DNA of 64,000 nucleotides from contig OX421505.1 of NCBI GenBank assembly GCA_949126835.1, positions 6,266,087-6,330,086 on the forward strand, written 5' to 3'. Positions 20,151 to 32,335 of the stretch are shown here, one piece after another. The notes under the pieces are model-generated. The model was not told the DNA's origin, searched no databases, and worked only from the letters and a program-made list of their open reading frames with translations. The first letter of the stretch is position 1. Each line of letters opens with the position of its first letter. The position numbers and the translations under genes are program-made. Origin of the DNA: Anisus vortex. Taxonomy: Eukaryota > Mollusca > Gastropoda > Planorbidae.

Positions 20151-22126
20151 TGTTACGGCCAAAGCCCGAAGTGCGCAATCTGGCCGAGGCACTTGGCCAA
20201 TGTCCGATGTGCTTGAAATTGCCAGTGTTTACGCTACTTTGGGCGGCCACTTCGCGATGTGGCTGGCAATCCATGGCCAATGTCCGATGTGCTGATACAA
20301 GAATGTTTGGTAGGCGGCACAGGTGTGATGGCGGCTTGCATAAGCTAGCAATAACAGTGATACATACGCTGTGACGATAATTTTCTGTTCATCTTCTGCT
20401 TTTCAGAGAAAATCCTGCCGAAGTGGTTACTAATTATCAAGGAAATTAATTATCACACGATTTAGTAAACTATCTACCTGGATAAAAACACCATTTGCGT
20501 CATAAATTGGCTGGATGGTGTCTGTGAGTAGAGAATTGACTTTTGATAATCCACAAAGGTGGTCCGGTCAGGCAGGAGCGACCGTATTTTTATCTAGCCA
20601 TTGTCCGCGCGGTCTAGTTTCATAATAATAATAATAAGAAGACTTGTATAGCGCATATCCCGTTTGAAACAGTTCTAATCGCTGTCAACAGTTACAGACA
20701 TAGTACAGACAACGAATAAAAGACAAAAATGTATAAATGAGAAATAATAAAATAGTAAAATAATAAACTGTTAATTGAATAGGTAGGTCTTCAGCTGGCT
20801 TCTGAAAGTGTCAAGGCTAGGGCACTGTCGAAGTTGTAGTGGGAGGGCATTCCATGCGGACGGGCCCACGTATGAGAATGCCCGTTCGCCAGCGGATAAT
20901 AGCTTCACACGAGGGATCTGAAGAGTTAGCGTATCAGAAGCCGAGCCGAGTGGACGGGATTGTGTATAGACCTCTAGACAGGAGCGAAGGTAGTCGGGGG
21001 CAGAGTCATTCAGGCACTTGTAACATAGAGACGCCAGCTTATATGAGATCCGGTGGTTAATGGGTAGCCAGTGCAGAGATCGGAGCAGAGGAGTAGTATG
21101 CGTCGAATTCTTCTTCTTAAGGACCAGTCGGGCAGCACAATTCTGAACACGTTGGAGGCCCTGAAGGGAGGAGGTCGAGAGGCCAGCCAAGAGCGAATTG
21201 CAGTAATCCAAGCGGAAAAAAGGAGAGAGATGACAAGCTTAACACAAGCTTCCTTGGACAGATAGCGACGGATGGCAGCAATGTTTCATGTGTTGTATAA
21301 ACATGGGTGGGGCCGCCAGTCGCAATGACAAAGAGCGTGTTTGATTTTATGAAAAGAGATAGAGAGGGAGTGTCAATACTGTACAGGGCAGGGCCATCAT
21401 TGTTCTCGTGACCTACACCGACGACCGGGAAAACACCCTCCCAGCCCCACCCATTGACGGACTCTTGAAGCCACAAGTGACTTGAATGTTTGGACAAAGG
21501 GATGGGAGAGAGATACGTGACTTTAAAGTCCCCCCACTCCTTTCTCATTGGTCCATGTTATATTTCGTGGGTAGATCTTCCTTGTGTAAAAACGCCCCAT
21601 AACACGACTTTACGCACTTATTTCCGTATGGATTTTAGTTGTAACAAGTGATTAAAGATCTAAAATGTACTATGATAGATGAACATGACTGATTTTGTAA
21701 TTTAGTATAAATAAAGATAGATAATTTACTATAATAAACTAATTTGACTGATTATTTAATTTATTTTAATTAAATATTGTTAATTTACTATAATAAACTA
21801 ATTTGACTGATTTTTTAATTTATTTTAATTAAATATTGTTAATTTACTATAATAAACTAATTTGACTGATTTTGTAATTTAGCTTAATTCTTAATCAATA
21901 TAAGCCAAATATGATAATTACGGTATATAAACACTCAAAATCTGCTCATGACCTTCTTAATCGGGCTTTGGCCGATCGCCCCTGGCCATTTCGCGATCTG
22001 GCCGGCCAAGGTCCGAAATCAAGAACAGATCGGGCTTTGGCCGGTCAAATGTGAGGTGATATTGGCCACTTTGCGATCTGGCCGGCCAGATCGCGATCTG
22101 GCCGACTTCGGGCTTTGGCCGTAACA
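20151..22126. mobile_element. TGT...ACA inverted-repeat DNA element (Ginger-like?)
   Basis: 1976 bp with a perfect 22-bp inverted terminal repeat starting TGTTACGGCCAAAGCCCGAA and the 4-bp duplication CATA on both sides. The module U sequence continues across the insertion. Subterminal sequence is full of GATCTGGCC and GGCTTTGGCC repeats. TGT...ACA ends with a 4-bp duplication fit Ginger-type transposons (inference). No transposase is present; the cargo is a LINE fragment. Confidence 0.75.
20629..21300 (-). pseudogene. Non-LTR retrotransposon RT C-terminal end
   Basis: The minus strand encodes DYCNSLLAGL, LQRVQNCAARLV, LHWLPINHRISYKLASLCYK, WNALPLQLRQCPS and LDTFRSQLKTYLF, the conserved tail of CR1/L2/Jockey-like ORF2 proteins. 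The intact part is 146 aa (20771-21211). The upstream IAAIRRYLSKEACVKLV is out of frame by one base near 21215. It ends in an ATT-repeat tail at about 20629, as expected for a LINE 3' end. It sits inside the 20151-22126 element. Confidence 0.85.
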
Positions 22127-22130
22127 CATA

Positions 22131-22812
22131 CATCAATTACATTTAGGGCCTGACTTAGAACCGTTGAGGCCCATATGGAATTACGGTACTCTAGCATATC
22201 GAAGGTCTGGAGGTTCAATTCGTGGTTAGAAGGTTAGAATAGGTGTCAAACATTAGATGTGGGAAAATTTTAAACCACACGACATTGTCCTGGCCTCACA
22301 GTTTCTTAGTGTGCCTTGGCCACCGAAACTCTCAAACTCTGCTCTACCGGATCAAATTACGCAGTTGCAGGAAAAGTGAAGAGAACAACAGAAACCCATT
22401 TTTAATACGTTCATAGACCTGGCTAAGTCATTTACAAATAATTCTTCAAAAAAATATAATGGGGCCTCGCATTTCACATATAACTAATAAGACATACATA
22501 CAATGTAATGGTAAAACAGGGGTCAAAAACATGTTTAACAAAATTAAATAATAAAATAATGTGATTTTAAGTTCTTTTTTTTTAATGTAACAATAACAAA
22601 ACACAAAAACAAAAGTATTAAAAAAGTATTTTAAAAAAATATATAAAGTCCACATTTTCTCCTACAATTTAATTGATTTATCACTACATGTATATATATA
22701 GCTCAGTGCCACACATTGCACTTATCTAAATATAACAGTCCCATTTTCTACAACATTTTAATTACTTGAGCACTCCTTCCTGCCAGCTTTTCTACTACTT
22801 AATGTGTATTTG
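22131..22812 (+). repeat. Modules U (right part) and L, unit 4
   Basis: It resumes the U module after the inserted element, with the RT stub near 22390, then AT-rich L sequence. No gene. Confidence 0.7.
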
Positions 22813-22920
22813 ATTCTCAGTGTGATTGAGAATTCTAAAAAATAATCACGAATATATTTTTAAAATTAATAACTATTAATTCAAAAGAATGGATATCAGG
22901 TAATCATACTACTTGGGTAG
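22813..22920 (+). other. Hairpin / variable segment / hairpin, copy 4
   Basis: L hairpin 22813-22833, variable 22843-22887 containing its own inverted repeat ATTAATA-AC-TATTAAT, and R hairpin 22909-22920. Confidence 0.75.
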
Positions 22921-24069
22921 TTAATGTAAAGTTTAAAAATATGCATATACATTTTTTTGTCAAATAATATTTACGTAATTTTCAACTAATTTTCATAGTT
23001 CGAACCTTCTAAAGCTATTTGTGCAAGCCGTTTATTATTTTATATTACAAACAATGAAAGAGACTTGTTATTAATAGTAAACCAATAAAAACGGTTTTAT
23101 TATCTCCCGTTTATTACATGTATATTTCCTAATTTGTTTCTATAACGATGCCAAAAGTAATGTTTAGTAATACACAGTGCCCTCACATGGGGGGGGGAAC
23201 AGAGGGAGCATATTGACAAGTCCTTATTAGGTGTGACCTTTTGAACTGCTACGATCGTGAACTTCCGGTGAAATTTCCCGCCATTTTCGTAAACAAAAAC
23301 CATGCTTTTGGTTCTGTTTGACAATTGATTTTAACATCGACATCCAGTTCTTGTCTTGTAGAAATATACAACGGCTACAAGATTAGTTATGAGGAATCCG
23401 TTTTTAATATCAAAAGTGAGTAGGGCATAATTAATATAAATTAATCAAAGTGTTAGTCGCGTTAGGCTTAATGTAGAATTTGTTTATAAAATAAGTTAGT
23501 CAAGAGTTGAGTCCTTAGTAATTGAAAAAACACAATGCGGAGATTTATAAAAAACAACAACACGAAAATTATTTTGCATCATGCAATTAGTTTGGGATTA
23601 TAAATAAGTGATTCTTAAAATCTGACATTCACATTCCATCGTTTTCTTTTGGCGCCATTTTTTGGAAATGAAATAAAATTTAATTATATATATATTTTCG
23701 TATTACCAGTAACGTAGCACACAGACATGTTTAGGAGAAAATGATCGAATAAGATCGGAAATATTTTTTCTTCTGAACTTTTATGCATGCATAATCGTTG
23801 AGACTTGTCAAATCCCGGGGGCGACGCTTTCAGGATGGGGGGGGGGGGCAAATGTAGTCTAAATATAGCAAATATAGCACTAAACAAGCAGTTACAATAT
23901 GCAAGTGGGCGGCGCTGAAACTTTTGCCCTGGGGCGCTACATAAGCTTGTAAAGGCTCTGGTAATGTAACCAATATTATTCTTTATACAAATCAAGCATT
24001 ATGGTTTTCATTTTAATATTTAATCAAAGTACTATCGCCAAAGTTGATGGTTTGGAATTATTGATGGTC
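22921..24069 (+). repeat. Module R then unassigned repeat sequence
   Basis: R runs to about 23120. A stretch near 23360-23410 encodes NGYKISYEESVFNIKSE before a stop and resembles 28990-29232 on the other strand. No intact gene. A G-run-bearing repeat is at 23810-23950. Confidence 0.5.
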
Positions 24070-24890
24070 TTGAACTGCTATATTCCCTTTGCAGAAAATG
24101 TAAACAAACCTCGGTGTCGTTATCGATTCACAGTTGTCTTTCGATGCCCACATTAGAAACCTATGCAGAGGCCTTTATTTACAGCTACGTCGACTTGGTC
24201 AGATAAGACCTTATTTGTCATTTGACTCAGCAAAGAAACTTTCGGCTGCCTTTATACTCTCACGCCTCGACTACTGCAATGCTCTGCTAATTACAGCATA
24301 TTCAAAACATTGCCGCCCGCCTGGTCACGCGAAAGTCAAGGCGTGATTCTGTGACAGTTCTCCTGCGTCGGCTGCACTGTGAAAACCAGAATTGAATACA
24401 AAGTGGCGCTACTTTGCCATCAGTGCCTTTTTAATAACGAGATGCCGTCCTATCTCAAGGAACTAATTACACCATATGTCCCGCAAAGAGCAATTCGTTC
24501 TGCCAACTCATCGCTTTTGGAAGAGCCCCGTTTCTCTCTGACGACCGTTGGCCTTAGAGTCTTCTCAGTATCCGGTCCAAAGGTGTGGAATCTACTTCCT
24601 GTTCAACTCAGGCCAACAAGCTCTATTGATACTTTCAAAAAGAACTTAAAGACTCATTATTTCAAGATTTACCTTAGTTAAAATTTAACATGCTTTAGAC
24701 CCCTACTGTCTTACTTATAGGTTGGGTCAGTTAATGCTACATTTATTTGATTTTGTAATTTTATTTTTATATGTCATCAGTTAGTTTTGACTCCTAGCCT
24801 AGAGTAATGTCTGTGTTCTTAGTTGTATGTTAAATGCGCTCTGAGCTTACATTATGTTTGTTGGCAGCGCTACACAAATATTGTATTATT
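24070..24890 (+). pseudogene. Non-LTR RT C-terminal fragment
   Basis: Two open segments (24134-24346 and 24379-24681) in different frames encode LSFDAHIRNLCRGLYLQLRR, LSRLDYCNALL, then IEYKVALLCHQCL, VSGPKVWNLLPVQLRPTSS and IDTFKKNLKTHYF. This is the conserved end of a CR1/Jockey-like ORF2. A noncoding 3' end follows with GGCAGCGCTACACAAATATT and an ATT repeat. Internal frameshift and loss of about 30 residues make it dead. Confidence 0.85.
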
Positions 24891-25530
24891 ATTATAATGT
24901 TATTTAATTAGAGGTTTAAACCTAATTTAGGTTTAACAGATGTAAAGAAACATTTTCTGCTTTAATCGTTTGTCGATTTAAGGAATTTGTTTTTAAACAT
25001 TAAAAATTATGATTAATTACAATATTATATAATCTACTAAATAAGTATATTATATTTACAAATAAATAAAAACTAATGCATTTTTTGTAAACTTATATTT
25101 TTGTTTAATCAGAGAAGATTTACCATATCTCTTAAATGTAATTAATCTAAATAAACTAGTGAGCGCCGTGTCATTGAAGGTTCTTCTCTAATTGTTCAAT
25201 ATCATGCACATATTTACTCACTTCTGAGTGTTCAGGTGTAAGAGACCTCTTTGTCGGCCTAAAACAAGCATTCATGAGCGATAAATCGGTACAACCAAAA
25301 CCAGAAATTGAAAGAAGACTGAATGCCTAGCAGTTAAGAATAGCAGACGACTTTCCTAAACAGCTTCCTTCCAGATTTATCCGCAAATTGGCACTTTTTG
25401 ATGCTCAGTTTTTGAATTTCTTATATTTAACTTGCTGCATTTTAAAATCGTCAATATCCCTACACTTAATAAAAAAAAATATCGAGATTTAAGTTGGTAA
25501 TATGGCATCTACATCTATATATTAAGCAAA
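24891..25530 (+). repeat. Modules R (end) and S, unit 4
   Basis: Noncoding. It joins directly to the next U module at about 25535, with T and W missing. Confidence 0.7.
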
Positions 25531-26087
25531 TCAGACTCGATGAGATGAATGATCATGAATAGATTTGTCAAAAATATGTTCTACAAAAGGATCGGACGAA
25601 AGTGATATTTGATATATGAGGAATGTCGAAGAATGCATGCAAGTATTACAGCCACATTCCACGATAAACCATACATTATTTACATTCAGGGCCTTACCTA
25701 GAACCGTTGAGGCCCTAATGGGAGGATGGTGCTCTAGCGTACAGAAGGTCCGGAGGCTCAATTCGTGGTTGAAAGGCTAGAACAGGTGTCAAACATTAGA
25801 TGTGGCAAAATTTAAACCACCGGACATTGTTCTGGCCTAATAATTTCTTAGTGTGCCTTGACCTCCGAAACTCGCAAACTCTGCTCTACTGGATCAAATT
25901 ACGCAGTTGCAGGAAAAGTGAAGAACAACAGAAACCCATTTTTAATGCGTTCATAGACCTGACTAAGTCATCAAAATACATAATGTAAGCTCAGAGCGCT
26001 TTTCACATATAACTAATAAGACATATATATATCAGTATAGCTCAGTGGTCCATCCTGGCAGCCTTTCTGGTACTTTATATTCATTTG
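25531..26087 (+). repeat. Modules U and L (short), unit 5
   Basis: U with the dead RT stub at 25915-25970. L is shortened by deletion. No gene. Confidence 0.7.
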
Positions 26088-26194
26088 ATTCTCAATGTGA
26101 TTGAGAATTCTATAAAATAGTCATGTATTTTATGCATTGCTTAAGAGATATATTTTAACGGAATGGATACCTTGTTTTCATACTACTTCGGTAG
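26088..26194 (+). other. Hairpin / variable segment / hairpin, copy 5
   Basis: L hairpin 26088-26108, variable 26119-26159, R hairpin 26183-26194 with loop TTCG in place of TTGG. Confidence 0.75.
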
Positions 26195-27994
26195 TTGATG
26201 TAATGTTATTAAATGTGCATATAACATCTTTTGTCATATTATATTTAATATTATTACTAATTTTCATAATTCGATCCTTCCATAGCTATTAGTTGCAATC
26301 CATCTATTATTTTATATTATAAAAAATGAAAAAAATCTTGTTAGTAATATTAAACTAAAGAGAACGGTTTTATTATATCCCTTTAGTTAAATTAAAGTGT
26401 CCTTTTTTTCTTTAAAAGATGCCAAACTAGTTATGATTTGTAATATAACTAATATTACTGATTAATTATTGATTCTTAATACAAATCCAGCAATATGGTT
26501 CTCATTTCAATATTTAATTAGAGGTCTAAACTTAAATTAGGTTAAACAGTTGTAAATAAATATTTCCAGCGTTAATTGTTTGTTGATTTAAGGAGTTTGT
26601 TTTTTAAACATAAAAACTTATATTAATTACAATATATAATCTAGTAAATAGACCCTAAGCCTCTTATATTTATAAAAGTAAGATTAACAAATACATTTGT
26701 TTTATAATTACTTATATTTATAATTTAAATGTATTAATACCTGTAGCTTGGTTTGCTATTCTTATCCTTTTTGGTCCTTTTCTTTTATAATTTTTCAGAG
26801 TTAGTATGGATGTTGTAAGGTTTGACATGCTTTGAGATATTTCCCCGCATTTAGCGCCAAAAGACACCGTCGTCGTCTTCCCACACCTTTATTTGCACTG
26901 AGTAACTTGACCTCACTATACCCATCTATGTAAAACGGTTTTCAAACAAATAAGTTGGAAACACATTAGAAACACATTGGAAATACATTGGAAACACATT
27001 GCAAATACTTTCTCGGCATAAAGTTAGACCGTAAAAAAAAGGTTGACAGTTGACATTTTCTGTCTCATTTTCTACTTGAATGTCTGAAAAAAACGTTTGA
27101 AAGGAATCTTTATCTTTGCTTGGATATTACTGAATAACGCGCGACCTGAAAATTGATTTTCTTTAGTTATCTAAGCAAGCGTTTCCAATAAATATCTTTA
27201 TCGTTAACAAGTCTCTTTCTTGATACTTCAGTTTCGTGATCTACTAGAAACACTATCGGCTATCCAAGCATATTGTAAGCAACATATAACAAATAGGAAA
27301 TGACACACAATTGTCATCAATTATAAATCAATCGTGAAGAAAAGATGTGATATTATCTTATACATTACAGACGTTTATTCTATACAGAAGATTACTGCGT
27401 CCTACGCACACCAGTGGATTGACTCCTGCATTTCTATTCGTGTTTTAAATGATGTTAAGTTACTGGATTTCCTGGTTTGTTTAGGTAAACCCATTCCGTG
27501 CCTGTATGCCACTAGGGAAGAAAGTGTGCTTATATGCATTTGTTCTCGCATAACGGATAAGGAGAGGCATTATGTTTATCTGAACATTGTAACATATTGT
27601 TTTTGTGATACATTTTTCTAAATATGAATGTAATGCCTTATGTAGGCTACTTTACGCTTTCCCTTCTGTTCTCTGGTGTCCATAGGTTTAGCGATGTAAA
27701 CAACTCCAAAGAAATCATACTTATCATGATTTGTTAATAAAAAATGTTATTCTGGATAATTATATAATTTCAGGTTTAGAGAAAAAGATGGCGTCTTTTA
27801 TAATGACTAGTCTTCCTCTTTTTATTTTCTTTGTGTGTTTTCTTCACCATCAAACTTTTTATATTCACTGCCAATAGGCAAAAGATGAGCGTAGCGAAAC
27901 AACCTTCCATTCTTTTTTTGTTTTTTTTTTCGTTCTCAACTTTTTATTTTCGCCACATTATAGCTAGCGATGGTATGATGACAGTGTGGTAATC

Positions 27995-28150
27995 TTAGAT
28001 TAGTTTTACAGACGCTCCTTCTAGATAGAAGTTTATTACGTCCCCTAGGTCCCATAAACTCCTGCAGGGCGGCAGAGATCGGTCGGCGGCAGGGATAGAA
28101 CCCGCGACCTGTTGGCTGATAGTCAGGTGAACTTGTATGACCAGCCATGT
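27995..28150 (-). repeat. tRNA-derived SINE, second family
   Basis: On the minus strand a tRNA-like head with B-box GGTCGCGGGTTCTATCCC is followed by GGAGTTTATGGGACCTAGG. A related copy lies at 43385-43525, also minus. Confidence 0.55.
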
Positions 28151-28204
28151 ATCGTAGATTCAAAGTGAAAAGTTCCCTAGAAACAAAACTGTATAATGTG
28201 TCTG

Positions 28205-28510
28205 TCGTATACTCATATGTCTTCATAACTCGCAATATAAACTGTTAAGACCTATGTACTGGCCACACAACTTTCTTTGTACTAATGGCACCCACTAAAA
28301 ATGGACAAATTCCTCATCACTGACCTCATTAAAAAAATAATGAGAAAAGCTTATAAATAATATAATCAAGTAAAATTGACTACACTTATTTATTAAGTAA
28401 GGGAACAAACTCTAAAGTCCTAATTTTAACTCGGGTTACCTACCCTCCCATATGCCAAGGGCGTTAACCAACGAGCTTAACCTATTCTCGGAAACTCTAA
28501 AGAGTGATGC
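28205..28510 (+). pseudogene. Non-LTR ORF2 tail in Y repeat
   Basis: Remnants of LCTGHTTF and PYAKGVNQ, matching the longer copy at 56745-57120. Stops throughout. Confidence 0.4.
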
Positions 28511-28694
28511 CTCTTCAGAGCAACAATAGTTGCGGCGTGTAAGTCGTCATTTCGATAACGGGGCGGGATAGGATGGGGGGGGGCGAGTTTTGGGATCTAA
28601 AAGATATTTTACTTACTCACAATAAAGAAATGTCACTACAAGCTTGAAGGAAGAGCCCTATATCGTTAGGTCAACTATCTCTAGTAACATAGAC

Positions 28695-28891
28695 CATGAG
28701 TGGGCAACCGTATGATAATAGTGTGACAAAGAAGCATTTCTAAATCATTCAGCGTAACAACAACCTTAATGTTATCCTGCTTTTTTCATGCAGAAGATAC
28801 TTAAACTTCATTTTTGGTAGTCTTTCATGTGTTATTCAAAACTACTATGTGTGCCAATGCTGGCACGCATTGCATAGGTTGCCGATGCATG
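28695..28891. mobile_element. hAT-like MITE, same family as 14765
   Basis: Ends CATGAGTGGGCAACC and GGTTGCCGATGCATG. Its body matches 14765-14976 and 48617-48799 in inverted orientation. Confidence 0.6.
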
Positions 28892-28989
28892 GACTAGAGT
28901 GTAGTCCAAGCAATTGACCAGTCTTAAATCTTATGCATGTATAAGTTTTGGATGCAACTTCACTTCCGATCCTATTCGCTAAATTTAAT

Positions 28990-29232
28990 TTACAAAAATG
29001 GCTGCCATCTGCTATAAATTCTGGCATACTCACTTTTAATATTGAAGACATAATCCTCACAATAATACTTATAGCCTTTGTTTATTTGTAGTCGGCCTGA
29101 ACTTGCAGTTGAAAAGGCAATGAATTTCTCAACATCCGTGAATGTTAAGTCAGCAACAAGGCTTAAATCTGTGCTTGCAATCGTAATGGTTGCCATTGTA
29201 AGCAAAACAAAATGAAACCGAAAGTTCCGCAA
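28990..29232 (-). pseudogene. Possible FLYWCH-like zinc-finger exon remnant
   Basis: An 80-aa ORF whose residues 45-76 (SGRLQINKGYKYY..., KSEYARIYSRW) follow the FLYWCH spacing G-x-L-(x)n-GY-x-Y-(x)n-Y-x-x-W. The cysteine/histidine half is not in frame; a shifted frame downstream reads FCKLNLANRIGSE and TYTC. Short relatives of the YEESVFNIKS part lie at 346-395 (minus) and 23360-23410 (plus). A decayed transposon or host domain; I am not sure of the family. Confidence 0.3.
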
Positions 29233-29530
29233 TGCACTTGAAACATGCCGAAAAGATAATTATACGTTTGTTTACGTAAAATAGCGGAAATTAATTTGCA
29301 TCCAAAATACCTATTGAAGACTTGTCAATACAAAAAAAGTTGGTTTAATAAGCTTGCCAATTTTACCGCTTCATGAGTTAGGCCAAATTTACCCTTGCCC
29401 AATTTACCGAGCACCAATGCTAGCAGCTTGCCATAATATTTCTTTTTTTTTTTTTCAAAAATAGGCGCACGTAACTATTACTCGCCCCTAGTTCATCATT
29501 GCAGCCTTTCTGATACATAGTATTTATTTT

Positions 29531-29635
29531 ATTCTTAGTGTGATTGAGAATTCCAAATTTATAGATACAATAATTGTCTCAATAGATGATAAACTTAAAT
29601 GGAACGGATACGGAGTAATTATTCTACTTGGGTAG
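29531..29635 (+). other. Hairpin / variable segment / hairpin, copy 6
   Basis: L hairpin 29531-29551 (one arm ATTCTTA), variable about 29561-29600 with the inverted repeat ACAAT-A-ATTGT, R hairpin 29624-29635. Confidence 0.7.
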
Positions 29636-30340
29636 TTAATGTAATGTTTAAAAGTGTACATATAAATTCTAAAGTCATAAAATATTCATATAGTCTAATT
29701 TTCTACTATTTTTCAAAGCTTGATCCTTTTAAAATATTAGTGCAAGCGAGTTATTATTTTAAAAAAAACAAAAACTTATAAGTAATATTAACCTAAAGAA
29801 AACGGTTTTATTATCTCCCTTTTGTTAAATTTATTTTTCCTCATGTGTAACTTATGCCAAACAAGTTATGTTTTGTAATAAAACTAATATTAATGATTAA
29901 TTATTGTTTTTATATACAAATCCAGCATTATGGTTTTCATTTAAATAGAGGTTTAGAGGTCAAAACTTAATTTAGGTTAAACATGTTGTAAATAAACATT
30001 TCCTGCTTTAATTGTTTGTCGATTTAAGGAGTTTGTTCTTAAAACATTAAAAATTATAGCGAGAAAAAAGATGAAGGCTGTGTCACCGGCCCTATTTAGC
30101 ACAATTAGTCAGTCGGGGTACTTTTTATTTTGTTATTACTAATAAGACCACTAGAAAAGTAAAACTGTTTGAAACCCAGCCCAGGACTTACCTTACTTTA
30201 GGGCACAGAAAAGAAGATCTAAGGACACGTCTTTAAGAAAAATAGAAAAAGAAAGATTAGCTTAGTGTTGAAAGATATCTGGTAGGAGAGACAGAAGAAG
30301 ACAAAGAATAAAATACGTTGAAAACATAAACCAAAGGTTC
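29636..30340 (+). repeat. Module R, SINE-like block and LINE C-terminal remnant
   Basis: R runs to about 30055. A block with GGCTGTGTCACCGGCCC (30070) is shared with 15135 and 48905. A LINE ORF2 tail remnant (30195-30335) matches 15300. No intact gene. Confidence 0.6.
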
Positions 30341-30890
30341 TAAAATTTTTTCGGCTCACCGCCCCCTTTTCCAATTTTTTTTTATCTCTCAACGCCCCCA
30401 CCCCCTGCCCACTCCCCTGAAATTAAATGAAAGAAGGAAATTCGCTGCGTACAATTTCTATAAGCGAATAGATTTGTGTGCGTTTTTACGATCCTTAAAA
30501 GACCTGAGAAGAACTAGTATGTTTGATTGTTGTTTTAAAATAAATAATACAAACAAATATACTACACTACTACACGAATGTTTTTGAAAAAAAAAAATAT
30601 TAAAGTGAAGCTTGTGATTGTTATGTTGCTAGCAATTGTCAATGTTTGATTCATTTTCCTTTACCAAAACCTTTGGGTTTCCAGGCTGCATTACTTTCAA
30701 TTTACTCCTCTTCAACGACAACAGAGTAGTAACAGCACCAAAATGCATGTTCCACTATATAGGGTAATGGAAATGCAATAAAACATTGTTGCCAAAACCC
30801 TAAGACCTGGAGAAATTGATGGATGTCTTTTTGCAACCAAAAGTTTGATTAACGCCCCTTTCTCTTACAAACGCACGGCTAATGCATCTT
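30341..30890. repeat. Unassigned repeat with CTCACCGCCCCC motif
   Basis: It starts with TTTTTTCGGCTCACCGCCCC, which recurs at about 60205-60255. Otherwise nothing recognised. Confidence 0.4.
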
Positions 30891-31458
30891 AGGGTACGTT
30901 TATAGAGGCGGCGGGTAGGCGGGTTGCCGCGAGCTGGTTACTCGCGGTAAAAAGCCGCGCCTAATCATGCGCGCGGTTGGTGTTTATAGCAAAAGCGGGA
31001 AAACCCCACACGAGACGACAAACACGTCACATGCAATATTTAATTTACAGTCTCTCCTTGCAATAGCAAAACAAAAAAAATGGCTTATTTTATTGATGAC
31101 TGTTGGCATATTATTTCATTATTTTGTCCCATATTAACGGTCTTTTGAAAACTGCAGTGATAAGTTGGTCAACATCCATCTTGAGTCGTCGTTTATCAAC
31201 AAATGAACGTATATTTTAATGTAACACACAGCCAGCACAAGTGCACAGCCTACAAAGTTCGGCGCGGCAACGCGCAACAAGAACTAAAAACTAGTTCTGG
31301 TAATTACCCGCGCCGGTCGGCAAATTTGTCGCCTCCAGAGACCCGCGTCCTCTATGAACAACTGCAAATCAAATATCGTAACATTACTCGCACGACTTCG
31401 CTCGGGTCGACTCGCGCGTGCGATTTTCCGAAACCCGCCGCCTCTATAAACGTACCCT
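30891..31458. mobile_element. MITE with perfect 26-bp inverted ends
   Basis: AGGGTACGTTTATAGAGGCG plus six more bases at the left end is matched exactly, inverted, at the right end. The interior is unusually GC-rich near both ends. The target duplication is unclear (flanks TGCATCTT and TGCGCAGA), so the superfamily is unassigned. Confidence 0.75.
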
Positions 31459-31499
31459 TGCGCAGACGTTTAAACTACGAAATTAATCCACGAAAGCAC

Positions 31500-32335
31500 C
31501 ATATTATCGCCAATGGCTGCAAATAGACTTAAATTAAATGATGACAAAACAGAGGCGAGTATATCTGTGATTCAGACCTGGTCTTCGGAAGGTCGCTATT
31601 ACATCGATCAAAGTTGGGGCTTTTTATTGATAGTAAACTGACAATGGTTCCGCATATCAGTGCTCTGGTCAAGGCTTGTTCATTTTATCTACGCGCACTG
31701 GGTCAGCTGTGACCTCAACTCAACAGGAGAACGACCAATGCCGTATCAGTATGCCTGATCCAGTCAAGGTTGGATAACTGCAACCCTCGCATGTGGGGCT
31801 TGCCCCAGAACCAGCTGCAGATACTGCAGACGGTACAAAACACTGCAGCACGGTCTTCGTATAGTGTCGCGTCACAAAGAAGCAGGATCATATCTCTCCA
31901 GTTCTACAATAACTTAACTGCTCTCTGTGATGAAGCGCATTAATGACAAAAGTATGTCCCTTACCTACGGATGAATAAATGACAATGTATATTCTAACTT
32001 TCGAGAATTCAGGCACCATCAAAGGTATTTCGCTCCTCATCACAGTCTCTCCTGAAAATTCCCAATATGGAAGACACAACAAAAAGTACTCTGGAGTTCG
32101 CTCATTTAAATCTGTGTCGCATTCTATACGGAACAGCTTGCCCTAGACACAGAGAAAATCTAAGACAGAAGAGTCTTTTAAAAATAGCTTAAAGACCTTT
32201 CACTTCGGCTAGTAGCTGTGTGCCTTACGTACTCATTACCCATACATCTGCTACTGCAATTTATACCAAGAGCACGCATAACATGCTAAATGTAATAGCA
32301 TGGTTGCAAGCGCTATAGAAATAATCAATATATAT
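31500..32335 (+). pseudogene. Decayed non-LTR RT fragment (CR1-like)
   Basis: It begins MAANRLKLNDDKTEASIS, the RT-downstream NxLKLNxDKTE motif, then IPHISALVKACSFYLRALGQ, QSRLDNCN-like and LQILQTVQN pieces in shifting frames. It ends near GCAAGCGCTATAGAAATAATC. Many stops; not functional. Confidence 0.75.

Larger units (their letters stand above)
26195..28690 (+). repeat. Module R and Y repeat, unit 5
   Basis: R runs to about 26750. From about 26800 a different repeat (Y) starts with CCCCGCATTTAGCGCCAAAA. It matches 56140-57320, with an extra 27180-27930 segment that holds an unrecognised 95-aa ORF (27334-27621) without homology clues. No supported gene. Confidence 0.55.

Noticed and set aside
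27334..27621. 95-aa ORF as a host gene
   Set aside because: No domain, no visible exon structure, and it lies inside a repeat block.
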